Positions 1 to 7,700 of a stretch of 64,000 bases of DNA are shown here, one piece after another. A model generated the notes under the pieces. That model ran no database searches, was not told the DNA's origin, and saw only the letters and a program-made list of their open reading frames with translations. The stretch lies in IMG/VR virus record IMGVR_UViG_3300042562_001046, positions 1 through 64,000 of that record; one strand, 5' to 3'. Source of the DNA: a virus. The position numbers and the translations under genes are program-made. Each line of letters starts with the position of its first letter. The first letter of the stretch is position 1.

Positions 1-3000
1 CGACGGAGATCTTCGGCCCCAGGATCTTCAGGAGGTAGGCCTTGGCCGCGTCGCGCTCGGCTTGAGACGAGACGTGGGACGGGCCGTCTTGTTGTTTGTT
101 GAACATACCGCCCCCGACCTTACCGATATTTCCACCGGTGGTGCGCTCCCATTTCACCGGGATCGTGTCTTGGCCGATCTGGCTTTTGGAGTAGGCTAGG
201 GCGTTGGCCAGGAACTTGGCGGTGTCCCTGCTGGGCACACCTTCAACACGCGTGACCGCACTGCCGTCAGATACCTGCCGCCCTGTGTCACCTAGAGCAC
301 CGAGCTTGGCAAGTAGCTCTGCGCCAGGCGACTGGGCCCGCGGGCCAAAGGTTTCAAACTCGCCGGATGCCTTGTCGTAGAACGCGTGTTGTACTGCGAA
401 ATACGACAGCGCTTTTACTTGGTCTTCCGGGGCAGACCGTTTGGCGAGTTCTCGGGAAAGCCGAGGTACAAGTTCGTCGGGGATGATGAACGCGTGCGTG
501 GAACCGGTGTCGTGCGCAAAGAAGTGTGTGAACTCCCTGCCAAGCGGGCCAAACGAATCCGTTCCGAGCTTGCCGCTAAAGACGCTGTTTTCGCCAGCAC
601 GAACGAAGAGTGCTCGTCGATCATCTGCGAGTCGAGTGATGAGTCTGGCTTGCTGTTCACTAGGTGCTCCGTTCTGGGCGTTGAGTTTACGCTCACTTTC
701 CCCAGACGGCGTCTGTTGGCCTTTTGGGAGACCGGCATTCGCCACCTCCGGGGCGGCGGCTGCGCGAGCGCGTTCTGTCAGCGTACCCACCAGCGGCTTC
801 TCGCTGATGTCCATCTGCTTGGCGTCTGGGTTTTTCGGCGACACGTACTTGTCCAGCGCCTTCAGGTCAATCGCGCCGCGCTGAGCCAGCGTGTTCTTTA
901 GGCTCTGCAGCGTGTGCGTCACCCCATCACCGAACATCATCTTGGTGAGCGCCGTCGTGTGGGCGTCGGAGATGCCGGCCCGGCCCTCGATCGACCGGAT
1001 CAGCACGTGGAGTGCCGCCCGCTGCATGCCGTCCACCAGGTTGGGAGGTGCGCCGGCTTTGAGAAAACCGGCGACGTTATCCTTTCCGACGAGGTGGATG
1101 ATCGGCGCGATGCGGTAGGCATCCCCCACCGTACCGTTCTTGTTGTAGCCGCCTTCCTGCATCGCGATGCGGATCTGGGACATGATGACGTTCCGGGCCA
1201 CCTTCGGGTCCGCCAGCATCTGGGCATTGACTTCCTCGGCCGTTCGGCCGGCGCTGCGCATCGCGGCGAGCCCAGTTTTTGGCGGCACGAACTTGTCCAT
1301 CGTCTGCTGGGTGCGCTTCTCGATGTCAGTGTTCTCGTCCCACTGCTCACCCTTGGCCTGGCCTTGGGTGAAGTCCATCGGTGTTGCAGTGCGGCTACTT
1401 GTCTTGCTGGTCGTCGCATCAGGGTTGAACATCGCTCCGTTGGCGTTGGTCAGCTCCAGATCTCGAAGAAACTCCGTAGCCTCCCCCAAAGGCATGCCCT
1501 TCGTCAGCGACTTGATGTATGCCAGCCGCTCGGTCTGGTTGGCTTTGCTGTTCAGCTCGACTTTTTCAGACCGGGTCAAAGCGTTGCGGACCTCGCGCCT
1601 GTCGGAGCGATCCATTCTCGGCACGTCGTCGATCGAACCCTCAGTGTTGTCTGGACCCTCTCTCCGCAACTGGTCGATCGCCACGTTTTCCTCGTTAGGG
1701 GCCAACTGTTCCGCTGTCTTGACTGGCTGCTCCGCCCGCCGTTCCTTAGTCTGCTGCTGCATGTCAGCGTAGGTACCAGTGGCTAGGCGCAGCGACGAGG
1801 GGAACCCGCTCTCGGTGAAGAACTCCTGCTCGCCACCTGGGTTGATCTTGTAGGGCATGCCCTTGACCTGGCCGCTACCCACCAGCGCCATCACCCCGTA
1901 CGACAGGTCGTCCAGGTACTGCTCGTCCTTCGTCTGGTCGTCAAAGCGCTTGCCCTTCTCGTCGCCCTGCATCTCGTCTTTGCCCTGCTGCTGCCGAGCC
2001 CAGAGCACCAGCTTGCTGGCCGGGATCGACATTTCCGTGCCGGCTTCCTTACCCTCGAACATCAAGACGTTGGAGTCCGACATCTTCTGGTCGTGGGCGA
2101 CCTGGTCGTTGATCGTTATGGCGCCTTTTTTACCCCTGGTCATCCGGGCACGCTCTATCAGGCCCTGCCCCTCGCGGTGCATGTCCAGCACCTCGCTCAG
2201 TGCGATCTTGCTCGGGTCGCGGTTGCTGATCTGCCGGCCGACGACGACCGTCTGCTCCTTAAAGTACGCCTCGGCGTCCTTGGCGATCTGAATCCGCTCC
2301 TTCACCGGGATCTTGAACTGGTGTGCCGCGCCCTTGCCGTCGGCTTTAGCTTTGGAAGTGTTGTCGAACACCGTTCCCCGGGCAATCCGGGCCTGCTGGG
2401 CAAAGTAGTTCCGCTCAGCCGATCCGGCTGGGGCCTTGTTGTAGGCCATGTTCATGTAGTCAGCGTACAGCGCCAACATCTTCCCCGGCTGGGTACCGCG
2501 CTCTTTCATCACGTCGTAGGCTGACACCTCCCGAACGTCGTGGTTCGCGTGGTCGGGGTACTCCGGGTCTTCCAGCAGCTGCTGCCGCACGTCGAAGATC
2601 TTCTTAGAGGCCGCCAGCCTGTTGGACGGATCTTCCATCCACTTAGCTTTATCTTCCGGCTCCATGCCTTTGGTGGCTGCTGCTGCGAAGTCGTTGAACG
2701 AGTTGATCGACAGCTTCTGGCCTTTGGCAAACAAAGCAGGGCGTGTGCCCTCACCGTACTCACCAGCCTTGCCAGTTGTGGCAAACATGTCCCCGCCCTG
2801 GCTGCTGGTGCGCAGATTTCCCGTCGCGTGGAAGCCGTAGACGTCCGGCGCTCCATTCTTGTCGACGAGCTTGTCGTTCATGCGCTGATCGAACGCTGTC
2901 GTCCCGTCGGCGCCCGGGTTGTCCTGCAGGCCCTGCTCCTGGCCGGTCATAGCCCGCTCGTCAGCCGTCCCCAGACCCGAGGTTTTCTCCGGCTCACCGT

Positions 3001-5236
3001 TCAGCAGCTCGAGCACGCGGCTGACGCCATCGGCGCCAAACGTCTCGTCCATCGCTTTGCGAGCGCCGGGGGTCTTGGTCATCCCGTCGGCGTACATCTC
3101 ATGGACCTTCAGCAGCTCGGAGCGGCCGTCAGGTGTGTCAAGGTTGATGCCCTGCTTCAACAGATTGTTGCGGACGTCCGGCCCGAGCAGATCAACCGCC
3201 TGGCGTCCCAAGGCGTCGCGCTGCGCCGCAACGCGTGCGGCACCGTTGGGCTGCATCAACTGCTGCGCCTCCTGCTGCATATAGGCGATGGCCTGCTGAG
3301 ACTTTGGTCCTAAGATCGAACCAAGACGTTCGATTACTTCAGGCGTGTTCTCCTTGAACGCGCTATAGGCGTCCAGCGCCAGCCGGTTCAGCTTGGCCTC
3401 TTTTGGGCCGAGCCCTGCGTCACGCGGGGCACGTGCCGACGACTCCATGTTCCACTGATTAGTCATGTCCGCCAGCGTGAACGCGAGGTTCCGAGCCAGC
3501 GCTTTCTGAGTGACGGCCTGGCGCTGGTTCGTCCACGACCGCTGGGCCATGTCTGCCGCGTAGCTGCCAGCCAGATCAGCCCGTTGGCCAAAGTCCACCG
3601 CTGCGTTGTACGACGCGCCCTGGGCCAGCGCCTGATCAGCGGCCTGTTTGCCCTGCACCCCGTAGAGCCGGTCGCGAAAGCCCTGGAACGACTCACCTTC
3701 GTCGTTGGCCTGTTCGTTTTTCTTCGACAGACCGTCAGAGACACCGTTGAACACCGCCTTGGCAAATCCGGCTACGCCCCTGGCTGCGCCGGCCACGCCG
3801 CGCCCGGCCAGCTCGCCACCTTTGGACAGAAGCCGCCCCAGAGCTGCACTGCGCTCTTCCGCTTGGCCCATCAGGCTCTGGGTCTTCAGATGATTAGCGC
3901 CCTCCTCCACCGCCGCCTGCCGTTCTTCGTCCGTACCGCCCACAATCCGGTCGAGGATGTCCTGAGCTTTCTCATCGTCGAGCATCGCGTTGAGCTTGTC
4001 GCTCACCAGCTGACCGCGCTTGGCGTCGTTGCTCATCAGCCAGCTCTGAATGTCAGCAGGAGAAGTCACGCCCTCAGGCTGGACCTGCATTAGGATGTCG
4101 TTTTCCTCTTTGCTGGTCTTGACCTTCGACACTACGTTCTGCGTGGCAGCTTTGAGGTTGTCCAGCAGTGCCTGGGACGACATCTCGCCGTTTTCGTTTG
4201 ACATCAGGTCCGTCACCGTGCCGCGTGCCTGGTTGATCACCTTGCCGGCAGCGTCACGCGCCTGCTGCACCGGGGCTGAGTTGTTCAGGAGGTCGACGGT
4301 GTCGCCAGCCACACCCGCCACGCGCTGAGCGGCCTCGCCCACGCGCTGGCCTGCGTCGCCCACGCGCCGGTAACCAGAGTCTGCCAGCGCACTTGCCCCG
4401 ACCAGCGGGCCGGAGCCTACTGCGCCACCGGCAAAGCTGTTGACGTTCTCCATGAAGTCACCGCTGGTGTCCCGCTCTGGGTTGAGCTGGCCGCGTGCGT
4501 ACTGGGACCCCATGCCCTGCAGCGTCTCGGTACCGCCCTCGGCCAACATGCCGAGCCCGGTCTTCGCGAGCGGTGACATGCTGCGGACTCCCTGGCGCAG
4601 CCCCGCGCCGGTCAGCTGCCGGCCGAGGTAGGCGGGCAGGAATGTGTCCAGCACCGCCCCGCCGTAGCCGTACCCCTCTGACGAGTCGCGCAGCGACTGC
4701 GGCGACGTGTTCTCCATCAGTACCTTGTCGCGGCCAGCCTCGCCCAGGTACTCGCCGGCCAGCTGCCGCTGGTTCATCATGTAGGGCACGCCGAGCGAGC
4801 CGAACTGCGCCAGGGCTCCGACGCCCTTGGCGATCGGGTTCGGAATTGCCGAGGCGATGCGCCCGACCATCCCGAGCCCACCAGACACCGCCAGTGGCTC
4901 AACCATGGAGGCCGCGCCCTGCCCGACTTGACCAGCGGCCCAGTCCAGCCCGTCGCCCACGCCATTGATGTCCTCAATCCGCCCGACGCGTGGCGCGTAC
5001 ATCCGCTGGCGCTGCTCCAGCGCACCCACCTGGTCGCGCAGGGTTTTCTCACCAGCTGCATCGCCGGCAATCTGTGCCTTGAGCGCATCCACCCGCATCG
5101 GGTTCATCTCGGTGCCAATACGGCCTGACTCCCAGCCTCGGCGCAGATCGCCCATGCCGGACACCATGAGCTTTTCTCGGTCCAGCGCAGAAATGTCGCC
5201 TGGAGCGTCGAACAGTGGGCTGCGCAGGGTTGCCAT
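1..5236 (-). CDS. giant virion-associated protein, partial (runs off left edge)
   Basis: An uninterrupted minus-strand frame of at least 1745 codons starts at ATG 5236 and is still open at base 1. The ATG shares a base with the stop of the upstream gene (TAATG), so the two are probably translationally coupled. The N-terminal 250 residues include glycine/alanine-rich, weakly hydrophobic stretches; the rest is a mostly hydrophilic, helical protein. Around residues 797-845 the text PDVYGFHATGN followed by a Phe-Ala-Lys-Gly segment loosely resembles ADP-ribosyltransferase-like modules of phage polyvalent proteins; this is a weak inference. Position at the end of the tail gene array fits a large internal or ejected virion protein. 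No lysozyme or polymerase motif was recognised in the visible part; the C terminus is missing. Confidence 0.8.
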   Translation of the reverse strand, partial: MATLRSPLFDAPGDISALDREKLMVSGMGDLRRGWESGRIGTEMNPMRVDALKAQIAGDAAGEKTLRDQVGALEQRQRMYAPRVGRIEDINGVGDGLDWAAGQVGQGAASMVEPLAVSGGLGMVGRIASAIPNPIAKGVGALAQFGSLGVPYMMNQRQLAGEYLGEAGRDKVLMENTSPQSLRDSSEGYGYGGAVLDTFLPAYLGRQLTGAGLRQGVRSMSPLAKTGLGMLAEGGTETLQGMGSQYARGQLNPERDTSGDFMENVNSFAGGAVGSGPLVGASALADSGYRRVGDAGQRVGEAAQRVAGVAGDTVDLLNNSAPVQQARDAAGKVINQARGTVTDLMSNENGEMSSQALLDNLKAATQNVVSKVKTSKEENDILMQVQPEGVTSPADIQSWLMSNDAKRGQLVSDKLNAMLDDEKAQDILDRIVGGTDEERQAAVEEGANHLKTQSLMGQAEERSAALGRLLSKGGELAGRGVAGAARGVAGFAKAVFNGVSDGLSKKNEQANDEGESFQGFRDRLYGVQGKQAADQALAQGASYNAAVDFGQRADLAGSYAADMAQRSWTNQRQAVTQKALARNLAFTLADMTNQWNMESSARAPRDAGLGPKEAKLNRLALDAYSAFKENTPEVIERLGSILGPKSQQAIAYMQQEAQQLMQPNGAARVAAQRDALGRQAVDLLGPDVRNNLLKQGINLDTPDGRSELLKVHEMYADGMTKTPGARKAMDETFGADGVSRVLELLNGEPEKTSGLGTADERAMTGQEQGLQDNPGADGTTAFDQRMNDKLVDKNGAPDVYGFHATGNLRTSSQGGDMFATTGKAGEYGEGTRPALFAKGQKLSINSFNDFAAAATKGMEPEDKAKWMEDPSNRLAASKKIFDVRQQLLEDPEYPDHANHDVREVSAYDVMKERGTQPGKMLALYADYMNMAYNKAPAGSAERNYFAQQARIARGTVFDNTSKAKADGKGAAHQFKIPVKERIQIAKDAEAYFKEQTVVVGRQISNRDPSKIALSEVLDMHREGQGLIERARMTRGKKGAITINDQVAHDQKMSDSNVLMFEGKEAGTEMSIPASKLVLWARQQQGKDEMQGDEKGKRFDDQTKDEQYLDDLSYGVMALVGSGQVKGMPYKINPGGEQEFFTESGFPSSLRLATGTYADMQQQTKERRAEQPVKTAEQLAPNEENVAIDQLRREGPDNTEGSIDDVPRMDRSDRREVRNALTRSEKVELNSKANQTERLAYIKSLTKGMPLGEATEFLRDLELTNANGAMFNPDATTSKTSSRTATPMDFTQGQAKGEQWDENTDIEKRTQQTMDKFVPPKTGLAAMRSAGRTAEEVNAQMLADPKVARNVIMSQIRIAMQEGGYNKNGTVGDAYRIAPIIHLVGKDNVAGFLKAGAPPNLVDGMQRAALHVLIRSIEGRAGISDAHTTALTKMMFGDGVTHTLQSLKNTLAQRGAIDLKALDKYVSPKNPDAKQMDISEKPLVGTLTERARAAAAPEVANAGLPKGQQTPSGESERKLNAQNGAPSEQQARLITRLADDRRALFVRAGENSVFSGKLGTDSFGPLGREFTHFFAHDTGSTHAFIIPDELVPRLSRELAKRSAPEDQVKALSYFAVQHAFYDKASGEFETFGPRAQSPGAELLAKLGALGDTGRQVSDGSAVTRVEGVPSRDTAKFLANALAYSKSQIGQDTIPVKWERTTGGNIGKVGGGMFNKQQDGPSHVSSQAERDAAKAYLLKILGPKISV

Positions 5237-7671
5237 TATTTTGTAGCTCCAATTTGTACGCCGTTGTCTTTGAGAAACTTGAGGTGTTCGCCAGACAGGT
5301 TGTCAAGGTAGATCGGATTGCTGCCGGGAAAGCGCAGAACTCTGGCACCAGCGCTCGTCCCCGGGGTCATCTTGCCTTCGACAAAACCGACCACCTCCAG
5401 CTTCGCTTTTGACAGCTCTTCGGGTGGTGGCAAGCCGCCAAACGGCGTGTCAGCCGCGCTAAGCCCTGCTGCCTGCATCCAGGTGTTGTTCTGGTTTTTC
5501 TTGGCCGATTCGAGGATGCTCACGTACGAGACGGCGTCATTTCTGTACTTCGTCCGCTCGGTGCTTGACATCCTGCTGTAGCCCCCGTTAGTCGCCCGAT
5601 CCACAATCAGCTTGGCCCGAGCTTCCATGTCTGGGCGGTCCATAACGCTGCCGTCCGCCTTCGTGGTGCTGAACAGCCCTTTGAAGTCAGCTGCCGCATC
5701 TTGGTTCGCCGCCCGACCTTGCTCGAGACCCTTGTCGTAGCGCTCGTCCCGGTATTTGCGCTCACCGACCATCGCGTCATAGCGCAGCCGGTTCCGGTTC
5801 GAGTTGCTGGTCAGCTCGTTGCCGTACGTCGTCGTCTCGTTAGTGTTTTCGTTGTTGAGCCTCGAAGTCGCGTTGGTCTCGCTGTTGTTGAACCGCGAAG
5901 TCGCGTTGGTCGCGTCAATGTTCCTGCGCGACAACACGCGGTCGGCTTCGAGTCGATCGTCTTTGCGCTGGCGCATCTCGTCGACCCAGCTGGTCGGCTT
6001 CTCACGCAGTGCCGGTGCAGCGGCAGCAGCGGGCTGAGCGTACTGGGTCGGCGCGTAGGCACGGCGCAGCTGGTCCTGAGTCGGCCCGGGCTCGGGGGCG
6101 TAGCTGCGGCTGTCAAAGCTGGTGATCTTGCCGGTGCTGTTGTTGCGCATGGCACCGGTGCCACGCGGCACATACACGTCACTGTCGTCGATCATCTTGG
6201 CGGCGGCGGCGTACTCTGGAGTTCCAGCCCGCAGGGATGAGTAGGGCTGGCCGAACTGAGGCTGAGCCGGGGCCGCAGCCGGACTCTGCGCGGCGCCTGG
6301 GGGTTGTGCAGCACCCGGGGCTGAGGCAGACCCAGGAGTCACGAACATAGATGAGCGCGGGTCGTCAAAGCCATTGAACTGCGTGCGCGTATCCAGACGC
6401 AGACCTGTTCGATCGGCCGCAGCCGCTGTTTGGTTTGGTCCTGTGGAGTAAGTTTTGCTTGCGCCGGGGAGCGCAGCAGCGGCTTGTTGGGCGATCATCT
6501 TGCTGTCGTCCACGCCCCAGTCTTGGCCGAAAAACCCACCCGCATTCCTCAGCGTGCGGTTTATTACCTGGCCCACGTTGTCGCGCCCGGTTTCGCCCAA
6601 AGCTGAGCTAATTCCACCCGCAGCCATCTTGCCGCCTTCGTACAGACCCCGGCCAGCGAGGTACGTAGCAGCGGCGGGCGCAGCCGGGGTGAGCAGCCCA
6701 GCGCTCGCGGTTAAGTCGGCAGCGCCTTTGGCAGCTTTCCATCCGTCGTTGTTGTAGACGCCGTCCCCAAGCTCATAAGCAGCAGCAGCGGGCCCAAGTT
6801 TCCTGGCAGCAGCACCGACAAGTTTGCCTGCGCCCGAGGTAGGGGCGGAGAGAAAGCTGGAGTTTTTTACGCTGTCGACAGCGGTCCTAAGCATGCCAGG
6901 GCCTGCAGCGCTTGCGGGTTTTGGCGCAAGCCCTTTGATGTTCTCAGGCTCTGTGAATCTGGTCGGATCGAACACTTTGGCCGGCCCAGTTGGCACCGGG
7001 TTAGCGGCTCGCTCTGCGGCCTGCCCTGCGCTGAGAGCTTCTTGCGCGGCTCGCTGCGACGCCATGGCTCCTTGTGCAGCTTGCGCCTGGGGCGATAGCG
7101 GTCGAAGTTGTGGCTCGGGGGGCGGAGCGGGTGTCACCAGCTTTGCTGCCGCCGCTTGTTGGCCGGCAAGCGCGGCCTGCTCGGCGCGTTGCGCGGTGCT
7201 CGCAGCAGACGCTGCCATACCCTGAGGCGACTGGGGCACGTATGGTTTTCGGGCTGGCCCCGTCGGTTCTTCGGCATTGAAAGGTGTTGCGCCGAGCGAC
7301 GTCGTCGCGGGACTGCGGGCCGCAGCTTTGGCATCTATTTCTCGCTGCGTCGCCTCAGCCCACTTCGAAAAACCGTCATTCGCCCGCAGCATCCCGCCAC
7401 TCATCGCCTTGGCGTCGGCCTCCTCCGGCGTCGTGCCCTTCTGGGCCAGCACCTCACCGCGCAGGCTGCGCAGCTCCTCGCGCAGCCCCGGGGCTGCCTG
7501 CATCATGTCGTTGCTCACCACCGACTCGCCCGGCTCGTAGAGTGCCGGGATCTTGTCCCCACTGCCCTTGCCGGGTACCTCTCCAGCTCCCTGCATCGGC
7601 TGGCGGTCAGCCCACCGGGAGACCCGCTCGCCGCCATCAGCCATGCGCAGGTAGTTGGATTTGACTTTCAT
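5236..7671 (-). CDS. Ala/Pro/Gln-rich virion protein with IPALYEPGE motif
   Basis: 811 residues. The frame is open further upstream, but ATG 7671 is chosen because GGAGA lies 5-6 nt before it and the longer version would overlap the previous gene. Residues 33-52 (PGKGSGDKIPALYEPGESVV) match the motif seen at the start of many large phage internal or tail proteins (G-x-x-x-D-x-IPA-L-x-x-GE-x-VV). The middle is low-complexity Ala/Pro/Gln; near residues 600-650 there is an Asn/Thr/Glu-rich stretch with repeated NATSRFNN-like units, then a helical C-terminal domain. Function unknown; by context a virion protein partnering the giant protein downstream. A palindrome-type regulatory site (7681-7700) sits in its leader. 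Confidence 0.75.
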   Translation of the reverse strand: MKVKSNYLRMADGGERVSRWADRQPMQGAGEVPGKGSGDKIPALYEPGESVVSNDMMQAAPGLREELRSLRGEVLAQKGTTPEEADAKAMSGGMLRANDGFSKWAEATQREIDAKAAARSPATTSLGATPFNAEEPTGPARKPYVPQSPQGMAASAASTAQRAEQAALAGQQAAAAKLVTPAPPPEPQLRPLSPQAQAAQGAMASQRAAQEALSAGQAAERAANPVPTGPAKVFDPTRFTEPENIKGLAPKPASAAGPGMLRTAVDSVKNSSFLSAPTSGAGKLVGAAARKLGPAAAAYELGDGVYNNDGWKAAKGAADLTASAGLLTPAAPAAATYLAGRGLYEGGKMAAGGISSALGETGRDNVGQVINRTLRNAGGFFGQDWGVDDSKMIAQQAAAALPGASKTYSTGPNQTAAAADRTGLRLDTRTQFNGFDDPRSSMFVTPGSASAPGAAQPPGAAQSPAAAPAQPQFGQPYSSLRAGTPEYAAAAKMIDDSDVYVPRGTGAMRNNSTGKITSFDSRSYAPEPGPTQDQLRRAYAPTQYAQPAAAAAPALREKPTSWVDEMRQRKDDRLEADRVLSRRNIDATNATSRFNNSETNATSRLNNENTNETTTYGNELTSNSNRNRLRYDAMVGERKYRDERYDKGLEQGRAANQDAAADFKGLFSTTKADGSVMDRPDMEARAKLIVDRATNGGYSRMSSTERTKYRNDAVSYVSILESAKKNQNNTWMQAAGLSAADTPFGGLPPPEELSKAKLEVVGFVEGKMTPGTSAGARVLRFPGSNPIYLDNLSGEHLKFLKDNGVQIGATK

Positions 7672-7680
7672 GATTTCTCC

Positions 7681-7700
7681 ATCTATCTTAGATTTTAGAT
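7681..7700. promoter_or_regulatory. TTAGAT-type dispersed regulatory motif
   Basis: ATCTATCTTAGATTTTAGAT fills most of the 28-bp gap between two minus-strand virion genes, ending about 9 nt before ATG 7671. It belongs to the dispersed TCTAA/TTAGAT family found before many genes in this window. Confidence 0.5.

Noticed and set aside
1-5236. N4-type virion RNA polymerase
   Set aside because: The giant size invites this idea, but no polymerase motifs were recognised in the visible part.
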